From: Cyanothece sp. UBA12306
GTDB taxonomy: Bacteria; Cyanobacteriota; Cyanobacteriia; Cyanobacteriales; Microcystaceae
Assembly: GCA_003448685.1 (NCBI GenBank)
Contig: DLXW01000279.1
Coordinates: forward strand, 934 to 6,205
Length of the DNA stretch: 5,272 nt
Direction of reading: 5' to 3'
Below are positions 1 to 5,272 of this stretch, piece after piece (the stretch's first letter is position 1; each line of letters begins with the position of its first letter). Both the position numbers and the translations under genes were made by a program. Below the pieces are notes generated by a model, which saw nothing but the letters and a program-made list of their open reading frames with translations, was not told the origin of the DNA and ran no database searches.

Positions 1-1147
1 GGCCACAACTGGGCATTATTCTGACTCCTTGTGCTTGATTAGGGTCAGCTTCTACAATTTTATCTTTTTCTAGGGCAGAACTATCGAAACAAGCCAAAAC
101 GGGCTTAGTTCCCTTGGGTTTACTCGATACTAACAAGGTATATTCCGCTAAACCAAAAGCAGGGGCAAAGGTTTCCCAGCTAAAACCACAAGGGGCAAAA
201 GTTTCGACAAAATCAGCCATCACCCTGGGATTAATCGGTTCTGCGGCGTTTCCTGCCCCTTGCCAACTACTTAGATCCAGTTGGGGGATATCTTTAGCTT
301 TAACTCGACGAATGCACAGATCGTAGGCGAAATTCGGGGCTTGGGAATGGGTAACACCATATTTAGTGATATTCTTTAGCCATTGGATAGGACGCTTAAT
401 AAAGGAAAATGGGGACATCAAATAACAAGGGGTTCCATTGTAAAGGGGAACCATCATCCCTTCGACTAATCCATAATCGTGAAAATAGGGCATCCAAGTA
501 TGGGTAATACTATCTGCTTCATAACCGCAGGCCTTTTGTAAATAACCTATGTGGTGGATCAGATTAAAATGACTCAACATAACCCCTTTGGGGGTGGAAG
601 TGGAACCGGAAGTATACTGAAGATAGGCTAATTCGTCTTTGTTGATTTGGGGATCTTGCCATTGATCAGCTAGGGATAAATCAACCTTAGCGGTATCAAT
701 CCAACGCATTTGGTCAAATTCTGGGAACTCTTCTTTAAAATTCTCGATTAATTCAAAAATTCCAGCAGTAGTCAGGGCAAAGGTTGCGTTGGCATCTTTG
801 ACAATTGAGCGTAATCTCGGTAGAGTTCTTTTAAGTCTTCCTGACTCTGGGGGAGGAACAGGTATGGCAATAACTCCAGCGTATAAACATCCGCAAAAAG
901 CGGCAATTACTTCTAAACTTTGGGGATAGAGAAGTAAGGCGCGTTCTCCTTTCCCTTGGTATTGTTGAAGTAAAGCTGCGATCGCCCTTGCTTGGCGATC
1001 TAATTCGGCATATGTTAGGGGTGGGGTTTCTTTTTTACCGTCAATGAGAAAAGTATAAGCATGGCCATCGGGGGTTTGGGTTGCCCTCAACTGTAACAGT
1101 TCGATTAAGGTGGTGGGAGTAGCTGATGTTTTTAGAATTTGGTTCAT
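1..1147 (-). CDS. Fatty acyl-AMP ligase (FAAL), N-terminal part, cut by the left edge
   Basis: ANL-superfamily adenylating enzyme predicted to activate a fatty acid with ATP as an acyl-adenylate and hand it to an acyl carrier protein in the cytosol. I translated the minus strand by hand and it is open for 382 codons. The A3 phosphate-binding loop lies at residues 178-189 (YTSGSTSTPKGV), in the STSTPKG form typical of FAALs. WMPYFHDYG ends at 226, GAGNAAEPI is at 297-305, and the A5-like FGLAEYT is at 331-337. The segment after it (about 343-382) sits where FAALs carry their specific insertion, which favours acyl-AMP over acyl-CoA chemistry. The family is about 570-630 residues, so the C-terminal third and the A8/A10 lysine region are missing. 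The start ATG (1145-1147) is the first ATG after an in-frame TAA; no clear ribosome binding site precedes it, and a TTG four codons upstream is a poor alternative. It could be a free-standing enzyme or the loading module of a polyketide synthase (for example an olefin synthase); the window cannot decide. Confidence 0.93.
   Translation of the reverse strand, partial: MNQILKTSATPTTLIELLQLRATQTPDGHAYTFLIDGKKETPPLTYAELDRQARAIAALLQQYQGKGERALLLYPQSLEVIAAFCGCLYAGVIAIPVPPPESGRLKRTLPRLRSIVKDANATFALTTAGIFELIENFKEEFPEFDQMRWIDTAKVDLSLADQWQDPQINKDELAYLQYTSGSTSTPKGVMLSHFNLIHHIGYLQKACGYEADSITHTWMPYFHDYGLVEGMMVPLYNGTPCYLMSPFSFIKRPIQWLKNITKYGVTHSQAPNFAYDLCIRRVKAKDIPQLDLSSWQGAGNAAEPINPRVMADFVETFAPCGFSWETFAPAFGLAEYTLLVSSKPKGTKPVLACFDSSALEKDKIVEADPNQAQGVRIMPSCG
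978..985. repeat. HIP1 palindrome (GCGATCGC)
   Basis: A perfect copy of the highly iterated palindrome that is over-represented in many cyanobacterial genomes. It lies inside the FAAL coding region, encoding part of RAIAA. It is the only perfect copy I found, so it supports a cyanobacterial source without proving it. Confidence 0.7.
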
Positions 1148-1212
1148 TGTTATGGTCAATGGAAAAAGTTAACTAAGCAATTGTCATTAAACAGTAAAAA
1201 TCAGAAGAATCT

Positions 1213-1241
1213 ATATTAATTGTAAAGGAAAATTTGCTCAA
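1213..1241 (-). promoter_or_regulatory. Candidate sigma-70-type promoter for the FAAL gene
   Basis: Read on the minus strand, a -35-like TTGAGC (1236-1241) is followed by exactly 17 bases and then a -10-like TAATAT (1213-1218). Transcription would start near 1206 and leave a leader of about 58 bases before the FAAL ATG. The assignment rests on consensus matching and position only. Confidence 0.45.
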
Positions 1242-1261
1242 AACAATAGTGGTAATACTAT
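1234..1261 (+). promoter_or_regulatory. Weak candidate promoter for the rightward genes
   Basis: TTGCTC (1234-1239), a 16-base spacer and TACTAT (1256-1261) form a weak sigma-70-like pair pointing right. If used, it would give a leader of about 115 bases containing the stem-loop at 1295-1335. Its -35 box overlaps that of the leftward FAAL promoter. Both hexamers match consensus poorly (3/6 and 4/6), so this is tentative. Confidence 0.22.
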
Positions 1262-1294
1262 ATCAGACGTAGGCTTCAAAATCCGTTGCTATCT

Positions 1295-1335
1295 ACCCAG
1301 AGTCAGAGTTGCAATAATCTATCTAGACTTTGGGT
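1295..1335 (+). other. Stem-loop (10-bp inverted repeat) in the leader of the membrane-protein gene
   Basis: ACCCAGAGTC (1295-1304) faces GACTTTGGGT (1326-1335). As RNA from the plus strand the arms pair over all ten positions, with one G-U wobble, around a 21-base loop; on DNA it is a 9/10 inverted repeat. It lies 50 bases upstream of the start codon at 1385. It has no U-tract directly after it, so it does not look like a classical terminator. It could be an operator, an mRNA leader structure, or chance. Confidence 0.4.
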
Positions 1336-1367
1336 CTATTCTCAATTTTAATTTATCTTGTTCCCTT

Positions 1368-1373
1368 AAAAGG
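1368..1373 (+). promoter_or_regulatory. Ribosome binding site candidate (AAAAGG) for the membrane protein
   Basis: AAAAGG ends 11 bases before the ATG at 1385. It is the only purine-rich Shine-Dalgarno-like run near any of the four start codons in this window, and the spacing is slightly long. It supports 1385 as the start. Confidence 0.4.
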
Positions 1374-1384
1374 TTATATTAGTA

Positions 1385-2122
1385 ATGAGCGATCAATTTA
1401 CTCAAGAAATCAAATATTTAGAAATAAGGTTACAAGAATATAAATGTTTACGAGAAGAAATTTTAAAACACAAAGAAACTGTCAACAACTATCTTAATAT
1501 TAATTATATAGTTATTGCTGGTATTATTACTTTTTTTTCTAGACAAAACTCTGATTTCAATAATCCAGAAAATATTAACTCTCCAGCCTTATTATTCGTT
1601 ACATTATTAGTTGTTTCTCTATGTTGGATGATTATTTTCTCTTGGCGAAGGGAATATGAGGTGGTGGTACAAATCACCAACTATTTACAACAAATCGAAA
1701 AAGATGTCAATGAGTTTTTTTCTGGCAATTCTCTAATTAAATCCTATCATAAATTACCTAAATATAAAATACTTGGATGGGAAACTTTTCTTAAAGAAGG
1801 AAACAAAAAAAAAGCGTGGACACCAGATATAAAACCTTTTATTTTTTGGGTTATTGGTAGTGTTACTGTAATTTTAGCTTTTGTATTTTATAGCCAATGT
1901 ACCTCAACAGTTTTTGAATTGAGCGACCTAAATAATAACAAATTAATAATCATCAGTTTTGGTTTATTGCTTACACATTTGTTACTGTCTGCTTTCTTAT
2001 GTTGTATTTGGGAAGTTGATCAAATTATTAATCATAATAAGATTACTTATTTTGTGCTTTTACTTACCATAGCTGGACTTATGATGTATTTATGTTATTT
2101 CTTCATCAAATATTACTTATAA
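1385..2122 (+). CDS. Multi-pass membrane protein of unknown function
   Basis: I do not recognise a named family in this 245-residue protein. The first ~35 residues are charged and helical, probably a short coiled coil (EYKCLREEILKHKE around 18-31). Hydrophobic segments follow at about 36-52, 66-87, 150-170, 187-209 and 219-241, suggesting five membrane passes. The loop at 88-149 is rich in Lys and Arg (RRE, HKLPKYK, NKKKAW) and is predicted to be cytoplasmic together with the N-terminus; the 53-65 loop, with few positive charges, would lie outside. No catalytic motif is visible. The gene is AT-rich: hand counts of three lines gave about 22-40% GC, against about 43% in a sampled FAAL line. It contains a T8 run (1531-1538) and an A9 run (1805-1813). 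The ARH-like gene starts 45 bases downstream with no terminator between, so the two are probably co-transcribed. The CDS call rests on length, start context and coherent membrane topology. Confidence 0.82.
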   Translation: MSDQFTQEIKYLEIRLQEYKCLREEILKHKETVNNYLNINYIVIAGIITFFSRQNSDFNNPENINSPALLFVTLLVVSLCWMIIFSWRREYEVVVQITNYLQQIEKDVNEFFSGNSLIKSYHKLPKYKILGWETFLKEGNKKKAWTPDIKPFIFWVIGSVTVILAFVFYSQCTSTVFELSDLNNNKLIIISFGLLLTHLLLSAFLCCIWEVDQIINHNKITYFVLLLTIAGLMMYLCYFFIKYYL

Positions 2123-2167
2123 CTGTAATAATAAATTATTCAAGTTAAACACTACTATTTCTTAAAA

Positions 2168-3076
2168 ATGCGTTATTCTCTCTATAGTAGATTTCAAGGA
2201 ACCTTAATTGGTAGTTTAATTGGACTTGAGTTAGAAAAGAAAAACCCATCTGAGATTGGGTGGTTAAACTTAAATTATAAGCTCATTAAAATGTTAGCCC
2301 AAAAAGGAGAAATTTCTACCGAAGACTGGTTAATATTAGACACGGAAAACCCTCTATCATCCCCCAATTACAGAAGTATGAACCTGGGAGAATTAATGTT
2401 AGGAATATTACCCTTAATCCTCTTTTTTCATGATGCACCAAGTTTATTAGAAGAACAACTACAGCCTTTAATAGTTAAGGGAAAAGATGCGCCAGAAAAA
2501 CAAGAAATATTAAAAATTTGGGTTCAATTACTGATTCTAATTCTCACAGAAAATGTCCCAGTCAATAATATTATCAGTCATCTGTTGACTAATCATAGTT
2601 GCTCTTGTCAATTTTTGATTGAACAATTAGAAACAGCCCAACAATTTTTAGCCCAAAAAACCCCCTTAAACCAAGTAAAAGACCATTTTGTGCAACAAAG
2701 CTCCTTAGAACAATCAGCCTTAATCTTAGGACTGTATTGTTTTATCGGAACTCCAGAAGAATTTGCCTTGAGTCTACGTCGTGCCTATCAACTAAAATCC
2801 CCTGTGATCATAGCATTAACGGGGGCTATTGCTGGGGCGTATAATAGTATAGATGGTATTCCTAACCATTGGCACTTAGCATGGAAACAAAGCCGAACTA
2901 GCGAGGACATTAGGCAAACTATAGGTAATTTTTGGGCAATGTGGACCGGAGTATCATCTTTAGAAGGGATTAATTGGCATTTTGAAGATATAGCGGTTAA
3001 TTCACCTGGGATTATGCAAAAATGCCTATCTATGAAACTGATTTCTCAAAAACAATATTTTTCAGGAGAAAGCTAA
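2168..3076 (+). CDS. ADP-ribosylglycohydrolase-like (DraG/ARH fold) protein, probably non-catalytic
   Basis: A 302-residue protein close in length to DraG/ARH enzymes, which remove ADP-ribose from proteins or small molecules using two metal ions. The family pattern is followed in order: FQGTLIGSLIG (9-19) resembles the N-terminal GxLxGxxxGD helix; LIKMLAQKGEISTEDW (39-54) resembles the helix after the TDDT motif; LGELMLGILPLILFFHD (73-89) resembles the GNGxxMRxxPxxLF region; and IALTGAIAGAYNSIDGIPNHW (215-235) is a good match to the C-terminal TGAIAGAxxGxxxIPxxW block. The acidic ligands are absent: Leu20 replaces the first Asp, about 30-36 reads IGWLNLN where TDDT is expected, and 208-213 reads QLKSPV where GGDTDT is expected. 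I infer a pseudoenzyme, perhaps a binding or regulatory protein. ATG 2168 is the only usable start after the in-frame TAA at 2132-2134; no Shine-Dalgarno is visible. The family assignment comes from remembered motifs. Confidence 0.75.
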   Translation: MRYSLYSRFQGTLIGSLIGLELEKKNPSEIGWLNLNYKLIKMLAQKGEISTEDWLILDTENPLSSPNYRSMNLGELMLGILPLILFFHDAPSLLEEQLQPLIVKGKDAPEKQEILKIWVQLLILILTENVPVNNIISHLLTNHSCSCQFLIEQLETAQQFLAQKTPLNQVKDHFVQQSSLEQSALILGLYCFIGTPEEFALSLRRAYQLKSPVIIALTGAIAGAYNSIDGIPNHWHLAWKQSRTSEDIRQTIGNFWAMWTGVSSLEGINWHFEDIAVNSPGIMQKCLSMKLISQKQYFSGES

Positions 3077-3115
3077 TTAACCCAGAGAAACAGTTAAAGT
3101 AGAGAAAGAAATCAA

Positions 3116-3174
3116 TAATTAAGCTGAGATTAGTTTATTATCTTCAAAGTTTATTTTGGATATACTCTTAATTA
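3116..3174. repeat. AT-rich 8-bp inverted repeat around the promoter of the HD gene
   Basis: TAATTAAG (3116-3123) and CTTAATTA (3167-3174) are perfect inverted arms separated by 43 bases that contain the candidate -35 and -10 boxes. The arms are AT-rich in an AT-rich gap, so chance is a real possibility. An operator pair is conceivable. Confidence 0.25.
3138..3166 (+). promoter_or_regulatory. Candidate promoter for the 7TM-HD phosphohydrolase gene
   Basis: A good -10 box, TATACT (3161-3166), is preceded at 17 bases by a weak -35, TTATCT (3138-3143). Transcription would begin near 3173, giving a leader of about 67 bases with a T-rich stretch (3207-3222) shortly before the start codon. The 163-base gap suggests this gene can be transcribed separately from the two genes upstream. 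Confidence 0.4.
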
Positions 3175-3239
3175 ATTTAGTGGTCTGTTCCCATAGCTCC
3201 TAAGACTCTTCTTTTGTTTTTTCAGCGACCTCACACAAG

Positions 3240-5272
3240 ATGAAAACGCTCCAATCCTTAAGACAACACCTAGAAAAATGGCGAAGAAATGGTCAAAATG
3301 GTAGCCTACCGCCCTTGAAGAAGATTGATGAACCCAGCAAGTTCACCAATCCAAAAACAGAGTATTCCTCTAATATTTTCCAGAAACTTCACGATTCTAT
3401 CCCTCTAAGAAAAATCCATCCCCCACTGATGTGGAGTTTAGCCGTAGTCTCTTTAACCAGTGTGATTGGCTACCGTTTCTATAATCAACCTAAGTTAGCC
3501 GTTGGAACTGTTGCCCCCACTACTATTTTGGCTCCTAGAGATGGGACATTTGAAGATACTAAAACCACAGAAGAAAAACGAAACGCAGTCCGTACAGGGA
3601 TTGTTCCTGTGTTGCAACGGGATTTACAATTAACCAACCAACTCAAACTAACCTTGTTGGACAATTTGCGACAGATTGAAAATTTACGTGATGTTAGTAG
3701 ATCTTTTCCAGTAATCAGTGGACAAAAAATCCCTTCATCAACCCAACAATATCTCAGGGTTGCTTCTGCTGAAGAATGGCAAATATTCGCAGAAAATACC
3801 GAAAAAAATCCCAGTAATCTCTCTAATTTAAACCCTAATCTCAAGAAAGCTGTGGCTGATTTCCATCGTTACAGTAAAACTGCCACAGAATCAGAAGTCA
3901 ATGCTTTCTTAGACAAGATGAGAAAATCTCGTCAACGCTATCAACAAGCTCAGTCAAAAATTTCTACCATTAGGACTCCTTATCTTACCCCAGCACTGAT
4001 AATCACTTTTCTCAACCTAGACAAGTCTAGCTGGGAAGTCAGCAAAAAAGCAATTATTAATGCTGCTGATAAAATTTTGATCCAAGGCCTTCCCGCAGGA
4101 ATGCCTGATAACTTGCTCAAAGAGAGTGTCAGTGTACAATTAAGCCCACTCCTATCTAGCCCAACCAAGAAAATAGCAACAGAACTTCTGATGGCTATTT
4201 TCCAAAATGAACACAATCTAACCGTCGATAAAGAAGAAACCAAAAGACGAGCAGAACAAGCAGCAGAGGCAGTCGAGCCAGTCATCGTGGAAATCAAACG
4301 TCATGATGTGATTGTTAAAGGAGGCAAAGTCATTACCCAAGAAGAATTTGTCTTACTCGATAGTTTTGGTTTAAGTCGTCGCGGAATTAATTGGCTAGGG
4401 TTAGGCATAACTGTAATTTTAGTTGGGGGAGGGGTTAGTATTTTCTGTGTGATCAATCGACAGATTCATCGTCCGATGCGTCGTCGAGATCATTTATTAC
4501 TATGTTTATTAAGTTTAAGTACCCCAATTCTTGCTATTTTTAACCTCGGATATACTAATTTGCCGGCCATCGGTTTATTAACTGGCAGTTTCTACGGACC
4601 AACCTTAGCGGTTACTCAAGTGTTGCTTTTGAGTGGTTTATCTACTTTTACTGCAGGAACCATTAATTGGAGTTTTGTTTTAGCTGGAACTGCGGGGGGT
4701 TTATTGTCAGCTTTCATGGCTGGAAGACTACGTTCACGAGACGAATTAGCTCGTCTTGGGGGAGTAGTCGGCATTCTCCAAGGAAGTGTTTATTTTCTTG
4801 TTTATTTAATTGTTGCTCCCGTAGCAGGAACTATCTGGTGGGCAGTATTACCAAGGGCATTTTTTTATGGGGTATCTGGTTTTCTCTGGAGTGTGATGGC
4901 TTTGGGCATATCCCCTTATTTAGAACGACTCTTTGATCTAGTCACTCCCATTCGCTTAGTGGAATTAGCTAACCCCAATTGTGCCTTACTCAAACGACTA
5001 TCTACGGAAACCCCAGGGACATTTCAACATACCTTATTTGTAGCTTGTTTGGCTGAAGCAGCAGCACGAGAATTGCACTGTAATGTTGAATTGGTTAGAG
5101 CCGGAACTCTTTATCATGATATTGGAAAAATGCACGATCCCCTCGGTTTTATTGAAAATCAAATGGGTGCGCCAAATAAACATGATCAAATTAATGATCC
5201 TTGGAAAAGTGTAGAAATTATCCAAAAGCACGTCACCGAGGGATTAGTGATGGGTAAAAATAGGAAATTAGT
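3240..5272 (+). CDS. 7TM-HD family phosphohydrolase (PgpH/YqfF type, probable c-di-AMP phosphodiesterase), cut by the right edge
   Basis: The frame is open for 677 codons to the edge. PgpH-type enzymes hydrolyse cyclic di-AMP to pApA with a cytoplasmic HD domain under control of an extracytoplasmic sensor. Visible order: a charged cytoplasmic N-tail (1-58); first membrane helix (about 63-81); a long extracytoplasmic 7TMR-HDED-type domain (about 84-375), ending in the family-like IVKGGKVITQEEF (358-370); a block of membrane helices (about 385-560); and an HD domain with PGTFQH (592-597), YHDIGK (H626, D627), a conserved-type His at 648 (NKHDQIN) and His664 (QKHVTEG). These match the family's metal-binding His/Asp set as far as the sequence runs; the later Asp ligand and C-terminus lie beyond the window. 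ATG 3240 is the first ATG after an in-frame TAA (3201-3203); no Shine-Dalgarno is evident. The family match is strong; c-di-AMP specificity is inferred from characterised Firmicutes members. Confidence 0.93.
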   Translation, partial: MKTLQSLRQHLEKWRRNGQNGSLPPLKKIDEPSKFTNPKTEYSSNIFQKLHDSIPLRKIHPPLMWSLAVVSLTSVIGYRFYNQPKLAVGTVAPTTILAPRDGTFEDTKTTEEKRNAVRTGIVPVLQRDLQLTNQLKLTLLDNLRQIENLRDVSRSFPVISGQKIPSSTQQYLRVASAEEWQIFAENTEKNPSNLSNLNPNLKKAVADFHRYSKTATESEVNAFLDKMRKSRQRYQQAQSKISTIRTPYLTPALIITFLNLDKSSWEVSKKAIINAADKILIQGLPAGMPDNLLKESVSVQLSPLLSSPTKKIATELLMAIFQNEHNLTVDKEETKRRAEQAAEAVEPVIVEIKRHDVIVKGGKVITQEEFVLLDSFGLSRRGINWLGLGITVILVGGGVSIFCVINRQIHRPMRRRDHLLLCLLSLSTPILAIFNLGYTNLPAIGLLTGSFYGPTLAVTQVLLLSGLSTFTAGTINWSFVLAGTAGGLLSAFMAGRLRSRDELARLGGVVGILQGSVYFLVYLIVAPVAGTIWWAVLPRAFFYGVSGFLWSVMALGISPYLERLFDLVTPIRLVELANPNCALLKRLSTETPGTFQHTLFVACLAEAAARELHCNVELVRAGTLYHDIGKMHDPLGFIENQMGAPNKHDQINDPWKSVEIIQKHVTEGLVMGKNRKL

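Noticed and set aside
114..326. 70-codon open frame on the plus strand
   Set aside because: It lies wholly antisense to the FAAL frame, which has continuous family motifs across this stretch; its own translation shows no recognisable domain.
1148..1384. Mobile element, tRNA or riboswitch in the divergent gap
   Set aside because: I found no terminal inverted repeats, target duplications, tRNA-like cloverleaf or known riboswitch core; only promoter-like boxes and one simple stem-loop are visible.
2127..2140. AATAAT-AA-ATTATT palindrome between the membrane-protein and ARH-like genes as a terminator or operator
   Set aside because: It is made only of A and T, its loop is 2 bases, and it sits in very AT-rich DNA, so chance explains it.
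3042..3071. TTTCTC/GAGAAA inverted repeat at the end of the ARH-like gene as a terminator
   Set aside because: Only 6 AT-rich pairs with an 18-base loop, inside the coding region, and no following T-run.
3485..4297. Two minus-strand open frames (3485-3844 and 3980-4297)
   Set aside because: Both are antisense to the extracytoplasmic domain of the 7TM-HD gene, whose frame is uninterrupted and family-like; the antisense proteins are compositionally odd (Ser/Leu-rich) and motif-free.
4667..4936. 89-codon plus-strand open frame
   Set aside because: It is an out-of-frame reading of the membrane-helix block of the 7TM-HD gene; its Cys/Ser/Trp-rich translation looks like a frame-shift shadow.
5034..5231. 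65-codon minus-strand open frame
   Set aside because: It is antisense to the HD catalytic domain, where the plus frame carries QH, YHDIGK and further conserved histidines.

Overview
The window looks like chromosomal DNA from a cyanobacterium. It has moderately low GC, a perfect HIP1 octamer (GCGATCGC, 978-985), genes mostly lacking strong Shine-Dalgarno sequences, and two genes of types common in cyanobacteria: a fatty acyl-AMP ligase and a 7TM-HD phosphodiesterase with cyanobacteria-like sequence around its HD site. I favour a unicellular Cyanothece/Crocosphaera-like organism, but this is an inference from sequence style, not an identification.

Layout. Positions 1-1147 (minus strand) hold the N-terminal 382 codons of a fatty acyl-AMP ligase (FAAL) that runs off the left edge. 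A 237-bp divergent intergenic region (1148-1384) follows. It carries a good candidate sigma-70-type promoter for the FAAL, a weaker back-to-back candidate for the rightward genes, and a 10-bp stem-loop. Three rightward genes come next: an AT-rich 245-aa membrane protein of unknown function (1385-2122); after 45 bp, a 302-aa protein with the ADP-ribosylglycohydrolase (DraG/ARH) fold pattern but without the recognisable metal-binding motifs (2168-3076); and after a 163-bp gap with its own candidate promoter, a PgpH/YqfF-type 7TM-HD phosphohydrolase (3240 to the right edge, 677 codons visible).

How they may work together. The FAAL would activate a fatty acid as an acyl-adenylate and pass it to an acyl carrier protein, either free or in a polyketide synthase; its partner lies outside the window. 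The HD protein is predicted to hydrolyse cyclic di-AMP at the inner face of the membrane, under control of an extracytoplasmic domain. The membrane protein and the ARH-like protein are probably co-transcribed, and the ARH-like protein looks like a non-catalytic family member. No direct functional link between the FAAL and the rightward genes is visible.

No tRNA, rRNA, CRISPR array, transposase or insertion sequence was seen. The most interesting item is the ARH-like protein, in which all three family signature regions are degenerate while the fold pattern persists.
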